NCBI GenBank assembly: GCA_903857265.1
Contig: CAIODZ010000021.1
Coordinates: 1-64,000, forward strand
Source: an uncultured Phycisphaerales bacterium
GTDB lineage: Bacteria; Planctomycetota; Phycisphaerae; Sedimentisphaerales; Anaerobacaceae
Direction: 5' to 3'
DNA length: 64,000 nt
Positions 49,668 to 58,878 of this stretch are shown piece after piece (the stretch's first letter is position 1; the number at the start of each line of letters is the position of its first letter). The translations under genes and the position numbers were made by a program. Under the pieces are notes generated by a model. That model saw only the letters and a program-made list of their open reading frames with translations, searched no databases and was not told the origin of the DNA.

Positions 49668-51119
49668 TTAGTATTTTTTACGAAGACGTGCGGGGGGGAT
49701 TTTCATAATGCCGCGGTATTTGGCAATGGTTCGTCGGGCAAGGCCCGTGATGCCCGCCTCGGTAAGTTTGGATTTAATCTGGTCGTCGCTGAGGGGCTTC
49801 GATTTGTCCTCGGCGTCGATGATTTCCTGCAGTTTGCCTCTTATCGCCTCCCAGCTTTTTTCGTTGCCCTGCGTATCCTCGATGCCGCCTGAGAAAAACT
49901 TCCTCAAAGGCAAAATGCTAGATTCAAACTGCATATATTTGCCCGCGACGGCGCGGGAAACGGTGGCGATATGCACGCCGACGTCCTCGGCGACTTTCGC
50001 CATAGGTAACGGCTTCAAATACAACTGGCCCCTCTCGAAAAACTCCCTCTGCCGATTAACAATTGAACGAGTAACCTTGAGCAGCGTGTTCTTTCGCTGC
50101 TGTATCGCGTCGATTATCCACTGGGCAGAACGAATGTTATTCTGTAAAAATTGTTTCGCGCTTTCGCCTACCTTGTCGCCGGACGCCATTTTAACGTAAT
50201 CATCGCTTATCCGCAGCCGGGGCAGACCATCCTCCACCAGCCGAACCGTGTAATCACCTGTTTCTTCGGAATATTCCACAATCACGTCCGCAGTAATAGG
50301 ATGGTTGTGGTTTCTGCCGATTTGCAGTCCAGGCGAAGTGTCAAATTTGCTCAGCCGAACAATAGCGTGGTTGACGTCCTCGACCGAACAATTCATCTTT
50401 TTGGCTATATCGGGCAGCCGATTTTCGAGCATATCTTCCAGGTGATTAGTAACAAGGGCCGTCTCGAAACTCACATCCTCGTTACTTTGATTAATTTGAA
50501 TCAGCAAACATTCCCGCAGGTCGCGTGCGCCGACACCCGGCGGATCTAATTTCTGAATCAGCAAAATCGCCTTCTGCAAATCCTCAAGCGTAAAATCCGT
50601 CCGGTCCTTATTGTGCAGCTGCTCTAATCGAACCGACAGATACCCCTTGTCGTCGATGTAGTCGATAATCATACTGCCTGCTTTTTTCACCGGCTCATCC
50701 GCCTCGACCATTCGCCACTGTTCTTCGAGATAATCGTGCAGCGACTGTGGCAATGCGGCAGTGTTATTAATCGCGGCAAGCTTCGGATCCGGCTCGTCCG
50801 ACCGAGGCCTCGGATAATCGTCCCGATGTTCGATATAATCCCGCACTTCTTCATCCAGCCGGTCATCGCCCTTGTAATCCTCCGCAGACCCCGCCTTGGG
50901 TTCTGTTTGAATTTCCGGTTCAGCTGTCGTTTCAGGGGCCGTATCCTCCTGCTCTGCCGATTCATCTGCCTCCAAAACCGGATTGCTGTTTAGCTCCTGC
51001 TCTATTCTCTCCTGAAGCGCAAGGAGCGGCAGCTGGAGTATCTCCATCGACTGAATCATGTGCGGAGCCAGCTTCATCTGCTGCTCCAGCCGCATTTGTC
51101 CTCGCATTTCAAGCTTCAT
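49668..51119 (-). CDS. rpoN: RNA polymerase sigma-54 factor
   Basis: RpoN recognises -24/-12 promoters and needs an enhancer ATPase. The 483-residue protein has region I (APHMIQSMEILQLPLLALQE), an acidic linker, the core-binding domain, a helix-turn-helix (MAKVAEDVGVHIATVSRAVA) and the RpoN box ARRTIAKYRGIMKIPPARLR. The start at 51119 has a weak leader; an internal ATG at 51095 has GAGGA and is equally possible. It lies upstream of the arsR operon on the same strand but the intervening promoter separates them. Confidence 0.95.
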   Translation of the reverse strand: MKLEMRGQMRLEQQMKLAPHMIQSMEILQLPLLALQERIEQELNSNPVLEADESAEQEDTAPETTAEPEIQTEPKAGSAEDYKGDDRLDEEVRDYIEHRDDYPRPRSDEPDPKLAAINNTAALPQSLHDYLEEQWRMVEADEPVKKAGSMIIDYIDDKGYLSVRLEQLHNKDRTDFTLEDLQKAILLIQKLDPPGVGARDLRECLLIQINQSNEDVSFETALVTNHLEDMLENRLPDIAKKMNCSVEDVNHAIVRLSKFDTSPGLQIGRNHNHPITADVIVEYSEETGDYTVRLVEDGLPRLRISDDYVKMASGDKVGESAKQFLQNNIRSAQWIIDAIQQRKNTLLKVTRSIVNRQREFFERGQLYLKPLPMAKVAEDVGVHIATVSRAVAGKYMQFESSILPLRKFFSGGIEDTQGNEKSWEAIRGKLQEIIDAEDKSKPLSDDQIKSKLTEAGITGLARRTIAKYRGIMKIPPARLRKKY

Positions 51120-51427
51120 TCAGGCACATCCGGAATATTCTGACATTTCATTTTTACAGCTTATTTCCTGTTATTATAACACATATCCCGAACAGAATCG
51201 GCAAGATTCCGGCAATCAATCCGCCATGAACTGCCCGCTCCAGGCAACAGGCCGGCTTACCCTTATAGTGGTGGTGAAATGCAAATGATAACGCTCAAAA
51301 CCCCTGAAATTCGCCCAAATTTCGGGGGACAATTAGCTACTAAATACCTTGCCAGCAACAGGAATTTATGTTAGTTTGGATTGCTTAGCAATTGCTTCCT
51401 GGTATGTTTGAGGGTCAGAGGGAAGGT

Positions 51428-53041
51428 ATGCAATGCTGGTTTATGAAAGTATTATTCTCCGCCACACACCAGGCAACGGTTGAATTGCCGGGTCAGGCAG
51501 GCGTATTGGCCGCGTCAGATATACCGTTTAATCCTCTCAAGCTTATAATTCTCGTGGGATGGGTGTATCTGGGGCTGTATTGCGTCCAGCGGGTGGAGTT
51601 CAGTTTGGTAATTCCCAAAGGCAAAAAGCCGCTCATAAACGTGCTGACGTTATTATTTGGCCCCATACCACTGCTTGTTTTCCTGATAAAAGACGTTATC
51701 AAAACCCCTATCGCCGAGCGGGGAAATTTTTTCGAGGCGATAAAAGAGCGGTTTTTGACAATCAGCGACACCATAAAATCCTCAAAACTGATGGGCGGCT
51801 CAAAAGAAAGCTTTATCAAGCTGCTCGATTCATCCGGCACAGAGCTTAAGGAGCTATACGGCCACGGGAAAATCCGTCACCAGGACAGCCACATACTCGA
51901 TTTGACCGAAAAAATTATATGGGACGCCCTTCAGGACAGGGCAAGTGATATTCTAATTGACCCCAAAAGTGACTCCATATCCATCGTAAGATTTCGCGTT
52001 GACGGCGTGCTGCGGGAAATCAACCAGTTAGAGGCATCCACCTGTCAGGCCATAGTAAACAGCATCAAAGCCATCTCTAATATGGATATCTCCGAAAGAC
52101 GCAGACCACAGGACGGCGCATTTGTCGCCAAGATTCCGGATGGAACGGTCTCTTTCCGGGTGGCAAGCGCGGGCGTGCTCAACGGCGAAAAACTGTCGAT
52201 AAGAATCCTCAAACAGGACGCCAGCATATACACTCTTGAGAGCATAGGCATGACTGAAAAGCAAAGAAACATCGTCGAAAGCGCCATCAAGAAGCCATCC
52301 GGTATGATACTGCTGTGCGGGCCGACGGGCAGCGGCAAGACAACGACGCTTTACGCGATGCTCAATAAAATCGATTTTTATACGCGAAACGTGATAACAG
52401 TCGAGGACCCAATCGAATACGTCCTGCCCAACACAAGCCAGATTGAGGTCAACGCCAAGGCGGGCATAACATTCTCCAAGTCGCTGCGAAGCATCCTGCG
52501 CCAGGACCCCGACGTAATCGTCGTGGGCGAAATAAGAGACGAGGAGACGGCTGTAATCGCCCTTCAGGCCTCACAAACGGGGCATCTGGTGCTGGCAACC
52601 GTCCACAGCAACAGCCCCGCCTCGGCACTGATTCGACTGATGGATTTAAACGTTACCCCATTGATGCTTGCAACGGGCCTGAGCTTGATTATCTCACAAA
52701 GATTAATCCGCCGGCTGTGCAAATACTGTAAGGCCCCCGCAAAAATAACCCAGGAACAGATGAGAATCTTCGAAAAAAAGAAGGTCAACTACGCCAACAT
52801 CTACGACGCCGTCGGCTGCGAGAACTGTTACGGAAGCGGGTATTACGGCAGAATCGGAATCTACGATATGCTGACCCTCGATGACGAGCTTAAAAACTCC
52901 CTGTCGAATAACAAACTGCCAATAGAACAGCTGAGAAAAGAAGGCGACACGCGGGGAAAATCAAATATACAAAAACAGGCCTTGTTTAAAGTCGTTACGG
53001 GCGTAACCAGCATCGACGAAATGAACCGGGTGGTAGGATAA
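51428..53041 (+). CDS. GspE/PilB-type secretion ATPase with membrane N-terminus
   Basis: The ATPase has the GspE/PilB set: Walker A LCGPTGSGKTTTLYAML, Asp box ITVEDPIEYVLP, Walker B LRQDPDVIVVGEIRDEETA, His box TGHLVLATVHSNS, and a zinc tetra-Cys (CKYCKAP and CENCYGSGYYGRIG). Unusually, the N-terminal 120 residues contain two membrane helices (LIILVGWVYLGLYCV, VLTLLFGPIPLLVFLI) in place of the cytoplasmic N1E domain. Start at 51428 follows AGGG by five bases; in-frame ATGs at 51392 and 51443 are alternatives. It precedes a CvpA-like gene. It should energise a type II secretion or pilus-like machine. Confidence 0.9.
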   Translation: MQCWFMKVLFSATHQATVELPGQAGVLAASDIPFNPLKLIILVGWVYLGLYCVQRVEFSLVIPKGKKPLINVLTLLFGPIPLLVFLIKDVIKTPIAERGNFFEAIKERFLTISDTIKSSKLMGGSKESFIKLLDSSGTELKELYGHGKIRHQDSHILDLTEKIIWDALQDRASDILIDPKSDSISIVRFRVDGVLREINQLEASTCQAIVNSIKAISNMDISERRRPQDGAFVAKIPDGTVSFRVASAGVLNGEKLSIRILKQDASIYTLESIGMTEKQRNIVESAIKKPSGMILLCGPTGSGKTTTLYAMLNKIDFYTRNVITVEDPIEYVLPNTSQIEVNAKAGITFSKSLRSILRQDPDVIVVGEIRDEETAVIALQASQTGHLVLATVHSNSPASALIRLMDLNVTPLMLATGLSLIISQRLIRRLCKYCKAPAKITQEQMRIFEKKKVNYANIYDAVGCENCYGSGYYGRIGIYDMLTLDDELKNSLSNNKLPIEQLRKEGDTRGKSNIQKQALFKVVTGVTSIDEMNRVVG

Positions 53042-53045
53042 CATT

Positions 53046-53720
53046 ATGGTGTTCTGGATAAGCATATTGATAACTATCCTTTTCGCTTACTCGACGATAA
53101 AGTTGGGCTTCTACCACGCATGGACGATGCTGTTTAACCTGCTGGTAGCTGTTTATCTCGCTGTTCGTATTGGGCCTGTTCTTGAGGAGTTTTTCCCTGC
53201 GGCCGTGAGCGGACAATACGGCAGGACACTTTCGCTGCTGGCAACGGGAACGGGCGCATTCCTGATTTTACAGGGTATCGCATACGTCCTGTTGATAGGC
53301 CAGTTCGAGGTTACCTTCCCGAGAACTGTGAACATCATCGGCTCAGGTCTTATGGGATTTATGGCGGGCTTTCTGGTATGCAGTTTCGCAACGCTTATTA
53401 TCTGCACCACCCCTTTTTCCCAGAAACAATACGTAAAAGAAATCGGCTTAGACGCCAAAACCTTCGAAGAAGCCAAAATGCAGTCATACCTGGTCTGGTG
53501 GTGCAAGTTTATGGATATATTCGTCGCATCGGGTAATGACACCGTTGGCGTGGAGAAAACAATCAAAGAGCTGCTGATAAAGCCGGTCAATAATGCTGTC
53601 GCAGACGCCAATGCCAGAGGCGGCTTGAAACAGCCTAATAACGCAAACGAGCCAAATAACTATATGAATCCGGCATCTGTACGAGCGTCGCCGGAAGCGA
53701 ACAACATAATTCCCCCGTAG
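53046..53720 (+). CDS. CvpA family membrane protein
   Basis: The 224-residue protein has four to five membrane helices with the CvpA layout: FWISILITILFAYSTIKLGFYHAWTMLFNLL-like first two helices, then YGRTLSLLATGTGAFLILQG and NIIGSGLMGFMAGFLVC with the conserved glycine-rich segment, and a soluble tail ending in many Asn and Pro. Family role concerns envelope homeostasis but is poorly defined. It starts five bases after the ATPase gene and is surely co-transcribed. Confidence 0.78.
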   Translation: MVFWISILITILFAYSTIKLGFYHAWTMLFNLLVAVYLAVRIGPVLEEFFPAAVSGQYGRTLSLLATGTGAFLILQGIAYVLLIGQFEVTFPRTVNIIGSGLMGFMAGFLVCSFATLIICTTPFSQKQYVKEIGLDAKTFEEAKMQSYLVWWCKFMDIFVASGNDTVGVEKTIKELLIKPVNNAVADANARGGLKQPNNANEPNNYMNPASVRASPEANNIIPP

Positions 53721-53792
53721 TATCTCCACTTGCGATAACTTTAGGAAATTATCGAATGCCGCAATGGGCAGGAATTGAACATCCCAACGCTT

Positions 53793-55586
53793 TTAGCTTT
53801 GCGCCTGGTCGAGAATCAGGGTCTTGACCTTCTGACTTGGTAAATTCAGTGCGCCGTAAGCTGCTGCTGCGGCGGCACGCAAGCCGGGGTCAATATCCTT
53901 TGAGCTGACCAATCCGTAAATGGCGTTTACCGCGGCGTCATCGAGCTTATTGCCGTTAACCTGGGCCGACACAGCCAGCGAACCGAACGCCGTAACGCGA
54001 ATATCCTGAGAATTGCTCTCGGCCATCGCCATCGCGGCAATTGCCTGCTGGGCTTCCGGTGTCTTCAGATATGCAAGTATCTGCCCGGCGAGCATCTGGA
54101 TTTCCACCCTCTTGTCTTTCGTCGCAGCGATAAGCGCTTTCTGTGCCGCGGACAAATCAAGAACCGGGTTGCGGGTTTGAGCAATTTTCAGCATTACTTT
54201 CGCTGCCCGAAGCGCGTAGATATCGGCAAGTGAGCCGTTCCACATCGGGATATTGTCCGAGGGCTGTTCCGAGCTTTGTGCAAGCGCCTCCGCAAGGTTG
54301 GCGACGACAAGTTTGCTTTGCGGGAAGGCCTGCTTGGGGCCGGCAGCGGCAATCGCTATCGCGGCGCTGAATTTCACCGCCTTTGAGTCAAATGAAAGGG
54401 CCTCTGCCAGCGGCTGCGATGTGCCTACCCTAAAAAAGAGCGAGCTTTCGCCCGCCGTGGTCGATAACGCCTCTACAACGCCCAACGCTACCTGGGCATC
54501 TTTGTCTTTAATCGCGCGGGCGAGCGCCTGATGCAGATATTCCGGGCCTGCGGTTGTCGCGTATGTCATCGCGTTCGCATGCCCCGCGCCGAAATAGCCG
54601 GGCATAGCAACGTCGTATGACTCCGCTTTGAAAAACGCAGCAATCCACAGTCCTATCGCTTGTCCGAAATTCTCGTCGGCCTTAAGCGCCCACTCGCAGG
54701 AGCGCATCGCCATCAGCTCGTTGAAATACCGTTTATCAACCCGCTCGCTGTCCAGCCGGGCGTTCTTGGCGTCCCAGAACCATATATTGGCAAAATTGGC
54801 GTCCGCCGAGGGAGCAAGCGATTCGGCATGATAGTAATAATCCTCGCCAAGCCGATAGCAAAGCTGTGCCGCCGGCACTTTCAACGCTGCGGGGTCAATT
54901 TTCTTTATGCTTTCCTCAGCCAGCGCCTTAAGCTCAGCGGAACTATCTTTTTCTGCAACATACTTGAGATACGGCAGCGACTGCGGATACCCGATTTTGC
55001 CCAATGCCCTGATGATTTCCGATTTGACGCCGACGTTATTGGTTTGAAGAGCGGCGGTAAGAGGCCTGATGGCTTCTTTGCTCATTTGCCCCAAGGCCGA
55101 AGAAATGTCCGGCCATTCGGCCTTGTGAGCATCGTCGCCGAGGACGTCGAGCATGTACATTATCGCATATTCGCCCGCGTTTTGCAGATGTTTGATTGCG
55201 TTAAGCCGGCCACGGCTTGTACCGCTTAGCCGGGCAATTTCATCGAGGATGACCTTCGGGTCGGAACGACGTATGAATCTGCCCTGCTCAATTATGTCCA
55301 CAACCTTGCCGCAAAGACCGGCAAGGGCGGTGTCCGTTGAACTCTCTTTGGCCTTGACTATCAACGCATAACCCTGCGGGTTGCCATCGGCCAGCGCAAA
55401 CAAATCGAGCGGAGCAGCATTGCTGTCCAAAATCGCCTGAGCATAACCTTTGGCCATGTCGAACCGGCCAATATTCAGGTAGTGGAGCAGGTCGTTATAG
55501 TTTCCTTCGAGCGTCTCGGCAAATACCGGAGCGGCAAAAACCAGTGCGATACCCACAACCATTACAAGATTATTTCTGTTAAGCAT
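53793..55586 (-). CDS. exported HEAT-repeat protein
   Basis: The 597-residue protein has a signal peptide (VMVVGIALVFAAPVFAE) and HEAT units in the first third (GEYAIMYMLDVLGDDAHKAE, GVKSEIIRALGKIGYPQS) and in the last third (NSQDIRVTAFGSLAVSAQVN, DPGLRAAAAAAYGALNLPSQ). A mid segment is unrecognised. It is likely periplasmic and serves as a scaffold. GGAGACC precedes the ATG. Its neighbour CvpA gene converges. Confidence 0.78.
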   Translation of the reverse strand: MLNRNNLVMVVGIALVFAAPVFAETLEGNYNDLLHYLNIGRFDMAKGYAQAILDSNAAPLDLFALADGNPQGYALIVKAKESSTDTALAGLCGKVVDIIEQGRFIRRSDPKVILDEIARLSGTSRGRLNAIKHLQNAGEYAIMYMLDVLGDDAHKAEWPDISSALGQMSKEAIRPLTAALQTNNVGVKSEIIRALGKIGYPQSLPYLKYVAEKDSSAELKALAEESIKKIDPAALKVPAAQLCYRLGEDYYYHAESLAPSADANFANIWFWDAKNARLDSERVDKRYFNELMAMRSCEWALKADENFGQAIGLWIAAFFKAESYDVAMPGYFGAGHANAMTYATTAGPEYLHQALARAIKDKDAQVALGVVEALSTTAGESSLFFRVGTSQPLAEALSFDSKAVKFSAAIAIAAAGPKQAFPQSKLVVANLAEALAQSSEQPSDNIPMWNGSLADIYALRAAKVMLKIAQTRNPVLDLSAAQKALIAATKDKRVEIQMLAGQILAYLKTPEAQQAIAAMAMAESNSQDIRVTAFGSLAVSAQVNGNKLDDAAVNAIYGLVSSKDIDPGLRAAAAAAYGALNLPSQKVKTLILDQAQS

Positions 55587-56255
55587 TGAAAGGTCTCCAA
55601 AAACACTTCGCCACTATCACCCTTAATACGCCCGCTCGCCGGCGTAACCCCCGCCGCGATGGCAACTTACAGCCCCCGCCCCCTGCGGGGAACGATATGG
55701 GCATAAGTATTTGTAGTAATCGTCTTTAGAACGGTCATACTAAAGATAATTGGGCTGTTTGTCAACAAAAAACCCCCCAATGCCCCGCCAATGCCCATAT
55801 TATCAGGCGTTGGACAATTTTTGTCGGGGATGGTTTGATAATCCGCCCTCATAATAAGATCTGCTTTAACCATCCGGCGGCGGTTCTTTCCTGTAATTTC
55901 GTTAACCAACACTACTTCTGAAGAAGCATAACTTCTGTATTGTCATTCCGGGCTTGACCCGGAATCCAGATTTTAAAACTGGATTCCCGCTTCCGCGGGA
56001 ATGACAAGAGAACGCGAAAATGACAAAATGTTATACCGCCTTTTTGGAAACTGCGCCCGGCCCCGGTCGTCGCAAAGACCGCCCGCGAAAAAAGTTTGGA
56101 TAATTTTTATTGTAAGCGAAACACGTAAAGATATAATCATCGACTTACAGCCGGACAGCACACCGAAACGCGTGCGAACAAACTGCCGGAGATTAAAGGG
56201 TGATTGGAATTATTGTGGTTAACAAAACAATAGAATTGAGACGCAGGAGAATGAA
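55587..56255. other. gene-free spacer with a pair of hairpin repeats
   Basis: No gene or recognised RNA is seen in 669 bases. The left half is G/C-rich with runs of C. A pair of hairpins lies at 55942-56006. The last bases hold the pdaD ribosome-binding site, GCAGGAGAATGAA. A structured RNA cannot be excluded in the 56010-56200 part. Confidence 0.5.
55942..56006. repeat. two opposed hairpin repeats of the TGGATTCC family
   Basis: GTCATTCCGGG-CTTGA-CCCGGAATCCAG is followed after nine bases by CTGGATTCCCGC-TTCC-GCGGGAATGACA. The two are inverted relative to each other and have compensating stem changes. Confidence 0.8.
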
Positions 56256-56807
56256 ATGAGAAATCTCGTTCCTACGAGAGTGTTTCTAACCAAGGGTGTT
56301 GGTCGCCATAAGTATCGGCTCAAGTCGTTCGAGGACGCATTAAGAGCGGCAGGCGTGGCGCAGCAGAACCTCGTGCAGGTTTCGTCAATCCTGCCCCCCC
56401 GCTGCAAAGTCGTAAGCAAAGAGGTCGGTCTCAAACGACTGACCCCGGGCGAAATCAGCTACTGCGTTATGGCAAGGTCTGATACCGACGAGCATGGACG
56501 ACTTATCGGCTCGTCCGTCGGGCTGGCTGTACCCAAGGACCGCAACAACGGGGGATACCTCAGGGAAGTCCTCGGCGACGGAATGACCGAGCACGAGGCC
56601 GCCGATTTCTCGGAAGACCTTGCGGCCGGAATGCTCGGAACGACACTGGGCCTCGAAGTTGACCCCAACAAGGCGTGGTCGGAAAAAGAGCAGGTTTACA
56701 AATCAAGCGGACTGTTAATCAGAACCACCAACATCACGCAGACAGCACGCGGCATGAGAGACCTCTGGACGACAACCGTGGCTATCGCGATGTTCCTGTT
56801 CGACTAA
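56256..56807 (+). CDS. pdaD: pyruvoyl-dependent arginine decarboxylase
   Basis: PdaD decarboxylates arginine to agmatine. It is made as a proenzyme that cuts itself at a Ser; here the site is VQVSSILPP (Ser becomes the pyruvoyl group). Family motifs PTRVFLTKGVGRHKYRL and LTPGEISYCVMARSDTD are present, with GGYLREVLGDGMTEHEA later. The 183-residue length is normal. It is followed 34 bases later by agmatinase, so the two enzymes make putrescine from arginine. Confidence 0.93.
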   Translation: MRNLVPTRVFLTKGVGRHKYRLKSFEDALRAAGVAQQNLVQVSSILPPRCKVVSKEVGLKRLTPGEISYCVMARSDTDEHGRLIGSSVGLAVPKDRNNGGYLREVLGDGMTEHEAADFSEDLAAGMLGTTLGLEVDPNKAWSEKEQVYKSSGLLIRTTNITQTARGMRDLWTTTVAIAMFLFD

Positions 56808-56853
56808 GCACATCCACCGCAGAGAAAATAATATAGAATAATTGGCGGGACCA

Positions 56854-57717
56854 ATGGCAAAAGCAGTGTTTCTCAGTGACATCCCGAATAAATACCGTGA
56901 CCCGTCAAAGGCGAAGGTGGTTATCGTTCCTGTCCCTTATGACAAAACAAGCAGTTGGGGAAAAGGTGCGGACAAGGGGCCGGCGGCCATAATAAAAGCT
57001 TCCCAGACCGTAGAGAACTACGACATCGAAAGCGACTCCGAGCCGTATAAGGTCGGGATATTCACCGACAAACCCGTTACGGAAAACAAATCGCCGGAGA
57101 AAATGGTCGCCGCCGTAGAAAAACGTGTGAGCGAACATCTGGCAAAGGGCAAATTCCCCGTCCTGCTCGGCGGCGAACACTCCGTAAGCATCGGCGCGAT
57201 ACAGGCACAGGTGAAAAAATACGGCAAAGTAACCGTGCTTCAATTAGACGCACACGGCGACCTCCGCGACAAATATCACGGCACAAAATGCAGCCACGCC
57301 TGCATTATGGCAAGGGCACAGGATATCTGCAAAACTGTCCAGGTTGGCATACGAAGTATGGACGCTTCCGAAAAGCCACGCGTCAAAAAGAGCAATATGT
57401 TTTTCGCAGAAAACATCGCGGGTAAACGCGGCTGGATTAAAAAGGTTTTATCTGTGCTCAAAGGCAACGTCTATGTAACGATTGATTTGGATGTTTTTGA
57501 CCCCTCGATAATGCCATCGACCGGCACACCTGAGCCAGGCGGACTTTTATGGTATGAGGTTTTGGATTTGCTCAGGCCCGTATTCCGCAAGACCAACGTT
57601 ACCGGCTTTGACGTCGTCGAAATGTGCCCTAATAAAACCAACAAAGCCCCCGACTTCTTAGCCGCAAAATTAGTTTACAAACTGATAAGCTACAAATTCA
57701 GAACGCACAGCACGTAA
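56854..57717 (+). CDS. speB: agmatinase
   Basis: The enzyme hydrolyses agmatine to putrescine and urea using two Mn ions. Metal ligands are in LGGEHSVSIGAI, QLDAHGDLRDKYHG and TIDLDVFDPSIMPSTGTPEP, the arginase-family set. The start at 56854 (MAKAVF) follows GGCGGGA; a TTG at 56842 is possible. Together with pdaD it forms a two-gene polyamine unit. Confidence 0.92.
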   Translation: MAKAVFLSDIPNKYRDPSKAKVVIVPVPYDKTSSWGKGADKGPAAIIKASQTVENYDIESDSEPYKVGIFTDKPVTENKSPEKMVAAVEKRVSEHLAKGKFPVLLGGEHSVSIGAIQAQVKKYGKVTVLQLDAHGDLRDKYHGTKCSHACIMARAQDICKTVQVGIRSMDASEKPRVKKSNMFFAENIAGKRGWIKKVLSVLKGNVYVTIDLDVFDPSIMPSTGTPEPGGLLWYEVLDLLRPVFRKTNVTGFDVVEMCPNKTNKAPDFLAAKLVYKLISYKFRTHST

Positions 57718-57734
57718 AGACCCATTCCTCCCTG

Positions 57735-58853
57735 CTATTCTCCTATTGCCTTTTTGCACTCCTCTAACAACTCTGTCTCACTTGTCGCGATGAGATATTC
57801 TCGTACTTGCTCAAAACACCTTTTTGCCTCAGTCAAACCACCCCGTTTAGCGAGGACGCAACATAGATAACCTTTCACCACACTGATATTTCCATCTCTG
57901 AATGGCCTATCCCTCGTCTGCTCCATCATCTTGAGAGAAACCTCCAACTCCTCTCTTGCTGAAGCATAATCGCCTTCGATATAATCAAGAATACCCTGAC
58001 ATCGCAAATAATATGGCTTTGCAATTTCTGTGAGTGTGTCTTTTTCGATTTTGGCCAGTATTTCTTTCGCTTTCACAGTGTCCTTTTTGTAACGTAAAAG
58101 ACGATTTGCCAGATCAAGATAAAGCGCCGGTGTCTGCTTTTCCTCAAGAGCTTTCCATCCGTATTCCAAACTTTTATCGTAATCTTTAGCGATAGAATAA
58201 ATTTCGGCTAAATGTGCTTTATAAAGCCAATTCGGCATTTCCGGTTGATTTTCGATTTTTTCTAATTCCATCAACGCATCCGACAATCTTCCCAATCCCG
58301 CTAAAGCTTGCGCTCGATCGCGTACCAACGACTGTGCAGGAAATTTGATGCTATGGACTAATTGAATCCTTTCCAATTTTTTCACTAATTGCAACACTTC
58401 CGTCCATCGGTGCCATTCCTTTGCCTTATTCAGTTTCACATGATAAATCAGGGGTAAGCTCATCCAAATTCTGAAAACCAGCCAAACCACTGTAATTATA
58501 CCAGTAACAATAGCGTTCGTTTTGTGCCCGCGAAAAATTGCAACCACCGTCAATGCAATCATTAAGAGGTAAAATATTGCATTCTGAACTATTCCTTTGA
58601 ATATTATCCCCAGAGTGGTTTGCGGAACATTTCCCAAATGCCTGACAAATTCTTCCGGACTTGACTTTCTACCCTTATTAACAGAAGCGAATCTTTCTCT
58701 GGAAGCATCCATTATTTCATCACTCTTTAATTCTAGATCGGTATATCCCTCGGCCAGCAACATCGCTCTCGATTCTTCAATTGTTTCAGCGGACACTTCC
58801 TTAACTATTGGCTTTCCCTGCCTATCCTTTGCTGTCCAGATGAAATTTGGCAT
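57735..58853 (-). CDS. TPR membrane protein with GspF-like N-terminus
   Basis: The 372-residue protein begins with about 50 residues like the N-terminal domain of type II secretion GspF proteins (MPNFIWTAKDRQGKPIVKEV, then SRAMLLAEGYTDLEL). Two membrane helices follow (IFYLLMIALTVVAIF, AIVTGIITVVWLVFRIW), then five or six TPR units (LYKAHLAEIYSIAKDYDKSL onward). GAGGAA precedes the ATG. Function unknown. The gene lies between agmatinase and cca, with cca transcribed into it on the same strand. Confidence 0.72.
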   Translation of the reverse strand: MPNFIWTAKDRQGKPIVKEVSAETIEESRAMLLAEGYTDLELKSDEIMDASRERFASVNKGRKSSPEEFVRHLGNVPQTTLGIIFKGIVQNAIFYLLMIALTVVAIFRGHKTNAIVTGIITVVWLVFRIWMSLPLIYHVKLNKAKEWHRWTEVLQLVKKLERIQLVHSIKFPAQSLVRDRAQALAGLGRLSDALMELEKIENQPEMPNWLYKAHLAEIYSIAKDYDKSLEYGWKALEEKQTPALYLDLANRLLRYKKDTVKAKEILAKIEKDTLTEIAKPYYLRCQGILDYIEGDYASAREELEVSLKMMEQTRDRPFRDGNISVVKGYLCCVLAKRGGLTEAKRCFEQVREYLIATSETELLEECKKAIGE

Positions 58854-58878
58854 TTAATTCCTCATCTAAAGGATTCTG

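Noticed and set aside
55587-55760. Structured RNA gene such as RNase P or tmRNA
   Set aside because: The region is G/C-rich with C runs, but none of the conserved cores could be found.
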